Source of the DNA: Oegoconia quadripuncta
Taxonomy: Eukaryota > Arthropoda > Insecta > Lepidoptera > Autostichidae
DNA: 64,000 nt
NCBI GenBank assembly: GCA_949316235.1
Contig: OX438750.1
Coordinates: forward strand, 19,532,865-19,596,864
Direction: 5' to 3'
In this document: in pieces, positions 12,501 to 22,660 of the stretch
Numbering within the stretch: the stretch's first letter is position 1
How the letters are laid out: every line of letters starts with the position of its first letter
Program-made: the position numbers and the translations under genes
The notes under the pieces: generated by a model
Database searches by the model: none
What the model was told of the DNA's origin: nothing
Seen by the model: only the letters and a program-made list of their open reading frames with translations

Positions 12501-14175
12501 GTTTTTGCAAGAACCTAACAAGGAGTGACGATGGCTCATTGAGACAAGAGATAAATAGGGGAATTGCCCTCTGGAACAATATGCTGAGGGGCAATGATGC
12601 ACTGCTGCGTCAAGATGCTTAACTTGATGTCATAATATTATGGTCTGGAGATCAGCTTAGGAGCTAAAGTCACGGTCCTAGGTAGGATAGTTAATTTGTA
12701 TAACTAGTGGTTACCTAGCTATCATTGATCCATTGACCTTCCTATAAAAATGCCACTAGTGATCACGCTGCCCAGGACTAATGCGTCACCAGAGCTTAGT
12801 ACAATTTTGTCTATTGTAATTTCTGTATTAGATGGCAAGCAAGCCTGGACGTAAATGCTCGGCGATATTCAGCCTAATTATTATTTCTTCTTTGGTTTGT
12901 CAACAAATTGGAAAAATACTTATTTAAAGAGCAACCTTTGGTTTCTTGCTTGTCGGTCAGCCTTGTGAATAAATGGGAATTGTAAGTTAAACACTACCAT
13001 ACTCTTTATTATATAAAATAATTTACAATAATTTTTGATAAAAACCATGGAATACAATTAAGCGTCGGTGACTCAGCGGTTAAGAATCGGTCTCCCAATT
13101 TGGGAGGTCCAGGTTTGATTCCCAGGCCAGGTTTGTACCAATGGGTTTTAAATTGAATCTAATTACTTATGTTCATTTACCCGACTGCTCTTGAACGGTG
13201 AAGGAAAATATCGTGAGGAAACCTGCATGCCTGAGAAATACAAATTCAAAGGCGTGTGAAGTCCCCAACCAGCATTGGGCCAGCGTGGTGGACTGTGGCC
13301 CATACTCCCTCATTAGACGATCGAAGGCCTATATCCCTGCAGTGGGATGTTTACAATGACAATTAAATAGCCTTATCACTAATTCAACCAGACAACTTTC
13401 GGCTTTGGGAAGTTTGTAGATCAATGAGCAGGTAGGGTTCACTATGTTTTGTTGGGTAAATTATTTGAAATTGAAATATTATAATGTTACACGTTTTAAT
13501 GGGTTTTATAATGTTACACTTTTGTCCAATCTTGGTCCAGATGAATCTCAATAATTAAATGAGGTGTTTTATTTAAGATATACTAGAGGCAAGACATTCA
13601 GCTATGTTTGATGAAAATCGGTTTACCCGTTTCGCAAATATTTAATTTTAACACAATTGCTTTGTATATATGTATTGACGACCGATTGATGTAGTGGATA
13701 GTGACCCTGTCAGCGAAACCAACGTGTGCGGGTTCGAATCCCGCGAAGGGTAAATGTTTGTGTGGTGAATTTTGCCCACAGAAAATAGATATAAAAACAT
13801 TTACAATGTGGGAATATTTATTCCCGAGTCATGACAACATCCATGAATGTTTATATAAATATGTATAATAGGTGTAAGTGTCCGAAATATTTATTATTAC
13901 TACACGTTAGATTTCCTTTGAGACTAACCTCACGATAACACATGCTTGTGGTTATCAATGACGTCGTATAACCATCGCTTGCGCATCTAAAATGGTCATG
14001 GTCATAGTCGTGACAACAACACTAGACCCCATTTACAACATTGTAACTTACCAACAGCTACTAAATAGTCCTGGGGGCCAATAGCGCTGAACTTAAACGA
14101 TAATACCAAAACTAAACCAGTACCAAAAAAACGGTCAAGTGTATGTCGGACCACGCAGTGTATAATTCCGTACAT
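3260..14175 (-). CDS. Seven-exon gene for a putative secreted repeat protein (unrecognised family)
   Basis: Seven exons join to 1026 nt, 341 residues: 14175-14052, 10793-10659, 7783-7583, 7370-7281, 7086-7027, 5394-5251 and 3531-3260 (stop TGA). All six introns start GT, end AG and are phase 1; the five internal exons are multiples of three. The first exon starts at an in-frame ATG and has a hydrophobic run (FFGTGLVLVLSF, residues 16-27) that could be a signal peptide, so export is inferred. Residues 42-86 are rich in Arg and Lys. Residues 114-203 carry four copies of P-x-x-[ML]-x-D-L-x-[KR]-[AV]-[FM] (D at 119, 139, 168, 198), with a weaker one at 244. The last exon holds two Cys (CYRNMNTRC). 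I know no matching family. Exons 3-7 are well supported by frame and splice signals. Exon 1, and the exon 2 donor (A before GTACGT), are less certain; without that donor exon 2 would end at a TAA at 10651. Confidence 0.6.
3568..3700 (+). mobile_element. SINE-A relic (5' half)
   Basis: CACCTCAGTAGCTTAATATA, ACAACATAGGG and GGTCGTGGGTTTGACTCC align with the tRNA-like head of SINE-A. It lies in the last intron of the repeat-protein gene. Confidence 0.5.
3768..3887 (-). mobile_element. SINE-C relic
   Basis: On the minus strand it begins GACGACCGATTGGTGTCGCG and has GGTTCGAATTCTGCG as B box. It then matches the TAAATGTTTGTGTGATGAAT body. The 3' half is missing. Confidence 0.6.
4937..4975. repeat. 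(AT)n microsatellite
   Basis: An AT dinucleotide run of about 13 units, then ATAATAAATATAA. Confidence 0.8.
5055..5213 (-). mobile_element. SINE-D 3' part
   Basis: On the minus strand it has the SINE-D body (GAGAAATAAAAATTCAAAGC, then AAGTCCCCAACAGGCACTGC) and the tail GGCCTATATCCCAGCAGTGG. It ends 38 bp from the exon 6 donor of the repeat-protein gene. Confidence 0.65.
5251..5394 (-). CDS. Exon 6 of the repeat-protein gene: acidic linker
   Basis: 144 nt, phase 1 at both ends, acceptor TTTTAAAG, donor GTAATC. It encodes residues 204-251. The first part is rich in Glu, Asp, Asn and Tyr (ENSHENYDEVGRDNYEQP). The second part contains YKENVLRGGFEDIIALLRE, a degenerate form of the DL motif. A SINE-D relic begins 38 bp downstream in the intron. 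Confidence 0.6.
5514..6370. mobile_element. 857-bp fold-back DNA transposon with 268-bp inverted repeats
   Basis: Arms 5514-5781 and 6103-6370 are nearly perfect inverted copies, ending CAGGGCGTCCCAAAGTTATG, and flanked by TA on both sides. The TA target and the CAGGG-type terminus suggest a Tc1/mariner-type non-autonomous element. The 321-bp centre has no open frame. Each arm contains GGTTCGATTCCCAGCC, a perfect match to a pol III B box. It lies in intron 5 of the repeat-protein gene. Confidence 0.8.
6552..6605 (+). mobile_element. 5S-type SINE fragment
   Basis: CATACGAGTATTTCCGTGCT matches the block just after the 5S-like head in the copy at 8791. The head itself is missing. Confidence 0.4.
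7027..7086 (-). CDS. Exon 5 of the repeat-protein gene: fourth DL repeat
   Basis: 60 nt between acceptor AATACAG and donor GTAAAA, phase 1 at both ends. It encodes residues 184-203, ending QPAHLEDLQRVM. It is the shortest exon and carries little besides the motif. An AT-rich open frame over the same place is not needed to explain it. Confidence 0.6.
7281..7370 (-). CDS. Exon 4 of the repeat-protein gene: third DL repeat
   Basis: 90 nt between acceptor TTTCAAG and donor GTAACA, phase 1 at both ends. It encodes residues 154-183 with the motif RPVYLDDLNKAF followed by an acidic-amphipathic AEFEAKI. The downstream intron is only 194 nt. Confidence 0.65.
7583..7783 (-). CDS. Exon 3 of the repeat-protein gene: two DL repeats
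   Basis: 201 nt, phase 1 at both ends, donor GTAATG. It encodes residues 87-153. Two near-tandem copies of the motif lie 20 residues apart: PLNMNDLRKAF and PITMEDLKKAM, followed by DDLAKKYGA. One Cys occurs at residue 89. The acceptor (CGTTGAAG) has a weak pyrimidine tract; it was chosen because an in-frame TAA lies just upstream and the phase fits. Confidence 0.65.
8455..8717 (-). mobile_element. SINE-C copy
   Basis: On the minus strand the head reads GACGACCGATTGGTGTAGTG with A-box form and GGTTGCGGGCTCAAATCCCG as B-box region. The body includes ATTCCCGAGTCATGGAATTT and an AAATATTTATTTATT tail. Confidence 0.75.
8791..9126 (+). mobile_element. 5S rRNA-derived SINE, full length
   Basis: The head carries CCTTGGATGGGTGACCACTA (box C of 5S rRNA at 8843-8854), though part of the upstream 5S-like region is deleted relative to the copy at 45528. 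A 250-bp unrelated body follows, then CAACAGTGGGGATGTGTAAT and TGATGATAAT. That tail resembles RTE 3' ends, suggesting RTE-driven mobility. It lies in intron 2 of the repeat-protein gene. Confidence 0.65.
9770..9866 (-). repeat. Rep4 fragment
   Basis: On the minus strand it has the blocks GCTTGACCGATTTTGAAGTG and GTTAGATTCGTCTTAGTCCC shared with 36842, 48130 and 54118. Confidence 0.55.
9867..10093 (-). mobile_element. SINE-B copy
   Basis: The minus strand begins GACGACCTGTTTGGTGTAGT (A box), then GGGTTCGAATCCAGCTAGGG (B box), then the body with CATCTGGTATCCACAACACA. It ends in (TTA)n. Confidence 0.8.
10659..10793 (-). CDS. Exon 2 of the repeat-protein gene: basic region
   Basis: Runs from an acceptor ending TTAACAG to a donor GTACGT, 135 nt, phase 1 at both ends. 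It encodes residues 42-86, including LPQRRLMDPDYNLNVQRLQN and a run of Lys/Arg near the end (KSKKKLKKR). The donor is imperfect because the last exon base is A. Reading through it meets TAA at 10651-10653 with AATAAA close behind, so an alternative short terminal exon is conceivable. Confidence 0.5.
11573..11829. mobile_element. Short fold-back element
   Basis: Arms 11573-11632 and 11767-11829 are inverted copies, sharing GAGGAAACAAATG, TATCATCCAGATA and GTGTTAAAAG. Related blocks lie at 13605-13660 and 37905-38045. No coding sequence. Confidence 0.55.
13062..13365 (+). mobile_element. SINE-D, near full length
   Basis: The tRNA-like head is GTGACTCAGCGGTTAAGAAT (A box) and GGTTTGATTCCCAGG (B box). 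The body GTGAAGGAAAATATCGTGAG follows, then GGCCTATATCCCTGCAGTGG. Its tail is like that of RTE LINEs. Confidence 0.8.
13674..13910 (+). mobile_element. SINE-C, near full length
   Basis: Head GACGACCGATTGATGTAGTG, B box GGGTTCGAATCCCGCGAAGG. The body contains ATTCCCGAGTCATGACAACA and ends ATATTTATTATTAC. It lies in intron 1 of the repeat-protein gene. Confidence 0.8.
14052..14175 (-). CDS. Exon 1 of the repeat-protein gene: start codon and possible signal peptide
   Basis: Encodes residues 1-41 plus one base of the next codon. The donor is a strong GTAAGT. A 14-residue N-terminal stretch is followed by a hydrophobic core and then SFKFSA-IGPQDY, which could be a cleavage site after Ala. The frame continues upstream without an ATG, so this Met is the first available. 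No clear TATA box is seen upstream, and a further 5' exon is possible. Confidence 0.5.
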
Positions 14176-14495
14176 GACCTCACAATATGGGGACTTAGAA
14201 AAGGGCTTTTTCTTATGTGACAAATAATTTTCAAAGGAAAGGACATGTTATTATTTTCGTAAATCATGATTGTTTATTACAATAATGTACTAATATATTA
14301 GGTGACTTTTTGTCTATTATAAGTATTGGATGATCATCCACCTTTTCCTTGGTCTACCTCTAGTTCTATACTATTGAAGAATTATTTTTTGGGGTAGGCA
14401 TAATATAATCTTTTTCAGCTTTATCATTCTTCATTCTTTCTTTATTGCACGAGAATATAAACACATTACAGTCAGAAAACATATGCAAAGATGAG

Positions 14496-14781
14496 TTTTT
14501 TTTTATGCATAACGGGTTGGTACTTGACCTCAATCACAACTAATGCTAAGTGAAGATGAGGTCGAAGATGAAGCGTACTGACCCGGAAACCCCAACACAT
14601 TTGGGGGACTGGCTATTTTATCTCTGACAACCGGAACACAACAATGCTATTAACATTGCTGCTTGGCGGTAGATTTAGATAAGATGGTGGTAGCTAGGCA
14701 GGCGGACATTTAAAATGCCCTACCACCAACCAAACCTCCGTATCGTAAACCCAATGTTGTTTACATTGAGCCACGGAGGCG
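14496..14781 (-). mobile_element. SINE-A copy lacking its B box
   Basis: The minus strand begins GCCTCCGTGGCTCAATGTAA and ends in CAACCCGTTATGCATAAAAA. The B-box region is missing: CGATACGGAGG is joined straight to TTTGGTTGGTGGTAGGG. Confidence 0.8.
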
Positions 14782-14927
14782 TGTATCTTTAAAGAGATCT
14801 CTCTTTTCGTTATATGGCATTGTTCCCTTCCCATAATATGTCCATACTACCCTAACCTATTTCTCATTAATATTGCAGTCACTAGTGCAACTTTCAAACT
14901 TTGTAAAATTAAATTTTATTTAAATTA

Positions 14928-15121
14928 TATTTATCCGATGATCTTAAACGGTGAAGGAAAACATCCTGAGGAAACTTGCGTGCCTGAGAAATAAAAATAC
15001 AAAGGCATGTGAAGTCCCCCAACTCGCATTGGGCCAGTGTGGTGGACTATGGTCCACACTCCTTCATATACGAAGGCCTATATCCCTGCAGTGGGGATGT
15101 TTACGGGCTGATGATGATGAT
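14928..15121 (+). mobile_element. SINE-D 3' part
   Basis: Matches SINE-D from CGGTGAAGGAAAACATCCTG to GGCCTATATCCCTGCAGTGG, then GGGCTGATGATGATGATGA. The tRNA-like head is missing. Confidence 0.75.
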
Positions 15122-15248
15122 GACACAAAAACATCTACAGATATGTAGTGATAGACTTGTGGGTAGTAATGTCTGGTTTCGGCACGAAAAAGAATAGAAC
15201 CACCCGTCTCTTCGCGTGGTTGTCGTAAACATGTATGACTTGCACGTA

Positions 15249-15532
15249 TTACGACCTGTTTGGTGTAGTGGTTAGAAACTCTGCTACTATACCAAATGGT
15301 CGCGGGTTCGAATCCCGCTAGGGGCATATGTTTGCATGATGAATACAGAGATGTGTTCCCGAGTTATGGATGTGTTTCATTTATACATGTATTTATTTAC
15401 AAATGTATTTGTGTAGTTTATCAACCATCTGATATCCATAACACAAGCCTTACTGCGGACTGTGGACCTTGCTTACTGTGGTCCTAGATGGCGCTGTGTG
15501 TTTGTGCAAAGACATTTATTTATTTATTTTAA
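15249..15532 (+). mobile_element. SINE-B, near full length
   Basis: A box TTTGGTGTAGTGGTTAGAAA, B box GGGTTCGAATCCCGCTAGGG. Body CCATCTGATATCCATAACAC, then AGATGGCGCTGTGTG and a TTTA-rich tail. Confidence 0.8.
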
Positions 15533-15546
15533 CCGTATGAGCTTAA

Positions 15547-15668
15547 ACCCGTGTGCATTTCGGTATATTTCGAAAGGTGAACCGAAGCTGTTGTTTCAAG
15601 CATTAAACTTTTAATGTTTGGAACACTCCAACACTAATAATAATTGGGATATCTCTAACCGGGATAAG
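15547..15668 (+). repeat. Rep1 copy
   Basis: Shares CATTTCGGTATATTTCGAAA, GGTGAACCG-, CATTAAACTTTTAATGTTTG and GGGATATCTCTAACC with copies at 29519 and 32300. The class of this family is unknown to me. Confidence 0.65.
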
Positions 15669-15669
15669 G

Positions 15670-18600
15670 TTCGTGTATTGTACGACATTAAGTATATAAG
15701 AATGAGAATAGATCTTGGATCTACATTTTGGAAGCTACATAAATACTTTGAGTTTGAGTTAGATGTGGGAGAAACTGATTTTTTCTGAGATACTTCTAGA
15801 CGTCAAAGAAACTTGAACTCAGTGACTAATTATTAAAAATTTCAAAATGTTAACAATTCTCTATCATATAACTCCACCAAGGCGATAGCCACAGGCTAAT
15901 TTAGGAGAATTTCTATGCAAATTTAATTACAGTAGTTAGTACACAGTGTTCGGACCACTAACGAAGTACGCCATTAAAATGTACCGATAGACCAACGTTA
16001 CGTTATTAAATTTCATGAGGGATTGGCTCCATCCAGTATGTCATTTATTATATCTGTTGATTTAACATTACAGCTGTGGTAGCTAAACTAATCCGAAATT
16101 AATACCATTTAGTAACAATGATATAAAACATCGATAGTCCTAAGATATCGAATAATACAGACATAGACAACTCTATAACTTGTAAAGAATAATACACAAC
16201 GTTTTCGACTAGAAAATAACAGTCAGGCCTATTTATTCGAAATTCAAATTAGTCTGCACGTACTAGGGTATCAGCACTGAGTAGGCAATAGGCACTCCGT
16301 TTTGGTGCTTTAGTTCTATAGAACCGCATAGCAATTGACACCATGTTAGTCTTGCCAGTGGCTACATTCGGCCCATTAGATACCACTTCCTTAACAAAAG
16401 AGGCTCGGAGCCTCCCATTCCAACAATTGTATGAGCTATTTACCTTATCTGTATAGGGCCGCAATCACACCCGTTCCTAATGTCGACTGCGCGCAGTTAG
16501 TTTTGATATTTTATTGTTTGTTCAATATTCAAAACTGGTCGAAATCTTTGTTTGTACATGGATTGCCGATAAATGTACACCTGCTCATTTAAATATCATA
16601 CAAGTAAATTAATAAAATTATTGCAGAAACAGTATCGAAAATTAATTCTATGGGAACAGTCTGTATTTGTAATTATTATTGCAACGTTTTATTTACTTCT
16701 GATGTTTGTTAGGCAAGTTGTTCATTTCAATATAGACATAGACATATATTTATTTGACACCCCACTATAGCAACAACAATATCAAAGTACACTGAAGAAA
16801 GACCTCTTTCCAATATACAATAAACATTGATTTTTGAGGGGGAAATTGCCCTAAACGCTATGCTACTAGCAAATAGAGAAACCTCATATGATCTATGGCA
16901 TAATAAATCCTATAGCCGGCCTTCTCCATACTTTTGTGAAAAAAATGTTTGAATGAATGTTTTTCTGTACGGGAACCATACGGCACCATTACTCAGTTGT
17001 TAGAATCTACTCTGTCAACTTAATTGCTGTAATGGGGTTGAGCTGTAACTTTTAATAAGAGTAACATTGATGATCTGATAATGATCCAAATGGCATAGCA
17101 CAAACAAAAATTTTGATTTCATTTTGAACTTGAAAACTTGAGAGCTTGACGTATTTAGTAAGCACTGAATTAGTAACTAAAAGAAATTAAACTATATACA
17201 CCCAAGCTCAAAATATACAAATAATACAAAAAAGTACAAGAAAACCAATCAATCCAAAGTTTCCAAAACGCATTTCCTGCACTAAATACGAGGTAGAATA
17301 CGTGTTCGCTATCATGCACCATCAGCACTTATTTTGTAAATTTTGCTAGATTTGTATGTACGAAAATAAATATTGGCCTAATTGACGTTCCTAATATTTC
17401 AAGCAAACTACACTTAAAACTGTACTATGAAAAGGGCACAACAAATAAAGGCGAAAATATCAAGAGCAATAAATCGCAGTAGAGCAGTATCAGCCAGTAC
17501 GTCGGTAGGAGGCTGAGCACCCGCGGCTAACTGCGTTATAACAGTGATAGCTGGCGCGTGATGTGACCATAGCGGGACGCGAGATACGCTCCACCACCGC
17601 TTGTCATTTTGGAGTTATTCGATCCTCATTATAGTATCCTTGGTTCCACGTTCTATGATTCCTTTAAAGCAGTTTTCAATTCCATTTGCAAAGAAAGGAA
17701 GCAATGATCAGTAAACATTAGGAGGGTCGACGTCATAACTCTTTACATGTTAATTACTATGAAAGTTTACAATATTTATTGCAACACATTGTAAGAGGTC
17801 ACGGACCGTTTTTAACCGTCTCCGAGAAAGGAGAAGGTTCTATGTTCGTCTATAAGTTTTTTTTATGTATATTTACCCATATTTGCGGTAACTATTAACC
17901 CATTTTGATGTATTTTGTTTGATAGGGTATACTGCCAGATTTGTCCCATATGAATTTGGTTAGCGGTTCAATCACACTCTATCCCTTGAATAATTATTAG
18001 CAACTTGTAATGATTGTCCTTTTATTTTTACGTTGTACGGTAATTTCTCAAGAGTACTTTACCGCTTTTATAATAGACTTCAATACAGTAGGTAACTGTT
18101 TACTGTTAAATCGAAGCAATTTCTTAAAGAAGTAGAGCTAGGTACCTACTTCATTTCAGACAAAAGCTTCGTCTATTACGAAACTGCCACGGCACGTGCT
18201 GTTAATCCAAGCTTAGTAAACAGAAGTGTTCGCGCTACTCGTAAGCAAGTCGTGACATAACTCCGGGCGGGCGCGCACAATCTAGAATAAATTGCGTACA
18301 CTTAGCGACTCTTTATAGACCTTTTAAGGTAGAAAATTTAAGATGATGATCGACACGTTCATAATTAAGATTAAACTGTGATAGTGGACTCGTGATGTGG
18401 TGTGGGTGGTTCCGCTTCCGAGGTCACGGGTGGTCCCGTTCTGCCCATTTCGGGTGCGCCCGACTCCAAACGTTGGATGGAAAAGGAAATGATGGTGATA
18501 CGAGGTGTTTAGAAGCTGCCGTTTAAGACTGATTTACCAAATTTGGTGTTAGATCCTTTTGTTGAGTTTTGTGCAGTATATAACTGCTTTTGTTAAATAT

Positions 18601-19505
18601 ATTGTGATTTTGACTTCAAAAATGATTATAAATTGTATTGGAACAATTATAATTTGGCTTACAACTCTAAAAACTTGTCTAACTGAAATTTCACTAGTTT
18701 TTTTGGTTCGTTTTTCTTCTAAAACTCGTTTAAGAACAGTGGTGATACTGAACGGTAATTTTCAAAAATAAGCAATAGTACCGAAACAAATATTTACGTT
18801 TATATATTTCAAAATTACTTAAATTAGAATACCAAGGGAACATGAACATCGTAGAGGCTAAACAATGACTCTCATAACCGTAACTGACTAAGCTATTGCC
18901 AGAGGTCTCAAACGGTAGCATCGTGTGTGGCACCCCTTGATAAATAACGTACGAGACGCCGGACGATCCTCATATCTCAACGGGAAATACTTGCATGAGT
19001 CCACCACCTATCTTTTGGAGTAATCTGAAAACGGGAGCATTGTGTTACTAAATGTCTCATAAACAAAACTGAACGTTTCAAATTTAGCCTTAACATTATT
19101 TATAGAAGGTTCATTTTTCTTCAAAGCAAATTCGTGGATATATTTCATCTTGATACAATACTTATATAAAACGCCATATTTATCTTAAATTCGTAATTGC
19201 GGATTATTGCCACGGGGAGAATCACTAAATGTAATGCCATGCATTAAATGTAGAGGTTGATTGTTGACTTTGTAAATTGAACTTGTGCACACACATGTAT
19301 ATGACATTATGATTATCAATTCCAGAAATCTTCCATAATATTATGCTCATTACAGACGACAAAATTTTATAGCATGATGGTGTTATTTTGTATATAATAA
19401 TTATGAAATATTTCCCATGTCGCCATTGATGGCCACAATCTGAATTCTTATTATTATTACGCACAACGACGTACGATCAATAAAGATAACTACAATCTAA
19501 GTTAT
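15670..19505. other. Unassigned stretch with small GC-rich patches
   Basis: No gene I can support. GC-rich patches occur at 17505-17610 and 18360-18475. A minus-strand frame over the second is open for about 40 codons, but with no splice or start context. A 71-codon minus frame at 16249-16464 is not recognised. Confidence 0.3.
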
Positions 19506-19509
19506 ATTA

Positions 19510-19790
19510 ACCACCTTCGTGGCTCATAGTAAACAACATAGGGTTTACGAATTGGAGGTCGCGGGTTCGATACCCGTTAGCACTCGGTTTGGTTGGTGGT
19601 AGAACATTTTAAATGTCCGCCTGGCTAGTTACCACCATCTTATCTAAGTCTGCCGCCAAACAGCAATTTTAATAGAATTGTTGTGTTCCTGTTGTCAAAG
19701 ATAAGATAGCCAGTCCCCCAAATAGGATGAGGTTTCACTAAACATCAGGTGTGATTGAGGTCAAGTGCTAACCTGTTGCGCATAAAAATA
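19510..19790 (+). mobile_element. SINE-A, near full length
   Basis: CCTTCGTGGCTCATAGTAAA (A box), GCGGGTTCGATACCCG (B box). Then CGGTTTGGTTGGTGGTAGAA, TAAGTCTGCCGCCAAACAGC and GGTGTGATTGAGGTCAAGTG to an A-rich end. Confidence 0.85.
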
Positions 19791-19904
19791 ACATGGCAAC
19801 ATTATGGTATTATTTCGTGTGAGTATAGAGTTAGAATTTAAATTATAACCTATCCATATTACTTAATATTCGAGATATACAATCTCAACAGATGATAGTG
19901 ATGA

Positions 19905-20125
19905 TATAGCAGAAGATTAAGTACGCGGTGCCAGGAACTACCTGTTCACCCTAGACTCACAGAACCAGGATTGTAAGATTCGGGAAACACCGACATAGGC
20001 ATGGAAGTTCCATAGCTTTAAAGAATGTATAATTGCGACGGGTGGAAGGATTTCCCCTGGGATGCCGACAGTAGATGGAGGTGAGGAGAAGTGTAAACAG
20101 GGTTGTGATCCTCGCTCCTATCGGT
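19905..20125 (-). mobile_element. LINE C-terminal relic (same family as 34000)
   Basis: Aligns on the minus strand with the 3' end at 33990-34620: CTGGTTCTGTGAGTCTAGGG and CATGCCTATGTCGGTG are recognisable. Frames are broken. Confidence 0.45.
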
Positions 20126-20780
20126 CCAACAGATTTGTAAAATATAGCTTCTTTTTTTCCTCTTATATGTATATGGAAAAATGAGGGCCGTATTTATGGG
20201 GCAGTTTCAGGATTGAGATCAAGTGTCGCTCTTAATGATATATTTGATACTGTTAAAATTCAGATTAGGCGGAAGAAATCAAATAATCTCAAGTATCATT
20301 CTCTAAGTTTGTCTCAGTCTTGGGATAGTTTTATTAGTACGAGCCTTCTTTAATGTCTTGTTGGGATAAAAATTGTGTGGAAAATAAATGGCATAGCATG
20401 GTATGGTACGGGAGATATAGGCGAATAAACAACTCCGGAATAAATTTTAGCATGTGTACTATGTTTACACTTTTAGAATATAATTATTAGGTACACATAC
20501 AATAAAATTACTTTGAAGAATAGAAATAAAGGTCGGACACTGTGACCTCGACGTAGCAGTTCCGGAAAAACTACTGCCTCCTGTTTTAAAAAACAATTCC
20601 GAATTCTAAATCTAATTGGAAAAAAAAAGAGTTCATCGAAAAGAAGACAAAACGAGGTCGAGGTTTTCTTAGAAAATTACTATTCCATTTTTGTATCTCC
20701 TAATTTACATGAAACACATTGTGAATCTGATGACAATTTAACCCTGTAGGTCTGAGTACTACAGATGTAATAGTTAACCT

Positions 20781-20820
20781 GCCGAATACCGAATATTCGG
20801 ATATAAAACGAATATTCGGC
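20781..20820. repeat. GAATATTCGG palindromes
   Basis: GCCGAATACCGAATATTCGG followed by a second inverted GAATATTCGGC; it can form nested hairpins. Confidence 0.5.
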
Positions 20821-20825
20821 CCATC

Positions 20826-21145
20826 CGTAATATATACAACGTCACTTTTTTTCCAAGTAGGGTGGTTAACGATATCCCAAGCATACGCATGTAGATGTTC
20901 CAAACATTAAAAAAATTATCAACTTTCCTTAACATACATTATGGATCTTATTGGGATTCCTATTGGGAGTAACAAGGTAAAAGACTAGAAAGAGTCCAGG
21001 TGCGATTAAATTTGTTATTTAACATTGTTGCATAGATACATGTCACGAACGTTATCCCAAACGTGGTCAGATATATCCTAAACAGAAGCGTTTGAGTGTT
21101 CCAAACATTAGAATTTCAAACAACATTCACGGCTCACTTTGGTGG
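20826..21145 (-). repeat. Two diverged Rep1 copies
   Basis: On the minus strand, at about 20826-20930 and 21045-21145, GTTTGG.ATAT..TGACCAC-type blocks are recognisable next to a TGGAACA-like block. Confidence 0.45.
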
Positions 21146-21164
21146 GCTTAGTAACTACGCGTCC

Positions 21165-21515
21165 ACAGATAGAACATTGAATAGTGGAATTAGGGTGTGC
21201 GGTATGAAAGCAGATGTAGTAAAAAAGATTTTCTTAGATAGTTTGGTCATGTGGAAAGGGTTAATGAAAGAAAACATGAGTTATACAATGCAAATATGGA
21301 TGGCAATATTGGAAGGGAAAGACCACGACGAACGTATCACGATCAAATCAAAAACAAGTCAAAAAAGTACTCTGAACCGAAGAATGCGCGTATGAACCGA
21401 CCATGCGTGTATGAACAATTTTAAGAGAATGAATAATGAATCAGGATCATACAAGGTGGAAGTCTGTGGTCTCAGCCTACTCCTACGGGAGACAGGCTTG
21501 ACCTTATATAGATTT
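21165..21515 (+). mobile_element. LINE C-terminal relic (same family as 48553)
   Basis: The translation KKIFLDSLVMWKGLMKENMS and KSTLNRR, then RWKSVVSA in another frame, align with the intact minus-strand frame at 48553-48909. Several frameshifts and changed residues show it is dead. Confidence 0.55.
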
Positions 21516-22660
21516 GTATTCATTTGGACCAATAAAATGAAAAGCGATGCGATTCAATTAAATCGAATCAAATCAGAAACGGATAGTTGAGGACCCTTTC
21601 ATTGTTAGCATAGTCCTGACGTTCTCGTAAATCCGTAAACAATCAGACAAACACATCAGCCGCATTAGCACGAGAGGTGTCGCTCCGTCGCGACCTCCTC
21701 CACTCTAATGAAGCGATAAACTGTACTCAAAGCCACCACCTGATACGGTCTTTGGAGGAATGAGGAGTTTTGCAGGTACTAAGAGGGTTGGATTTGATCT
21801 TGTTGATGTGCGCACGCGTGTGTGTTTGGTTGTACAATGCATGTTTATGCGTATATGAATTGACTGAATGCTTTTGTATATCATTTCATAGATCAATGAT
21901 ACAACCCTAATTGTTAATAATGAAAGTGACAACATATGATTTTTTTCGGGTAACAATATTATTATATATAATTCAGGCTACAAACTAAATATTTCGCATG
22001 TCTGTAAGGGAAGACTAACTCATAAAAAATAACACATGAAATGACAGCAGATCTGCAGAACTATTGCGTTACATATGAATAACTTCTTGTTTTTCATTAA
22101 ACATTTGTCAAAGGAGACCAGTCTGGGTAACGCTTTTGAAAAACTTTCAACTGTTTGGACTATCACAATGGTTTTTACTTATGAGTGAATGATTTCAAAG
22201 TTTTGTTTTTCCCTAAACGACTTAAAATATTTTGTACCTAACATAAGATTGATTCAAAACCGAAGTTGAACATCCTTTGTACAAATAAACCTTCACAGGC
22301 CTGCGTAATACAAATTAAATTTTCTCAGAAAACCATGAATTTCTTTGGATTATTTTTTATTTAGTTACTGAGTTTAACAATATACTAAAATTACTTTCAT
22401 GGTTTCCTCGCAATAAACATTAAAAAATTTTGAACTTTGAATCTAATAAAAATACATGCTAAACATTATAATTATTTCCTCTTTTATCAATGATGTTGAA
22501 AGATATGGTATATGGTTGAGGCATAATTCGTGTTCAGATTGCTTAACTTAAACGTTTGTACGGTGAGCGTGCAAAAATTATCACATTACCGCTGCACTGG
22601 GTCCCGACGAAATACAAATTGCACCCAATGATAGAGTATAGAAAACACAGTATTCAACCA

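Noticed and set aside
12750..12790. Another 5S-type SINE fragment on the minus strand
   Set aside because: Only about 30 bases (CACTAGTGGCATTTTTATAG region) resemble the family and the head is unclear, so it is too short to call.
15251..15330. tRNA gene-like sequence (A box and B box)
   Set aside because: It is the head of a SINE-B copy. The body, the tail and repeated copies elsewhere show this, and there is no intact cloverleaf with a matched acceptor stem.
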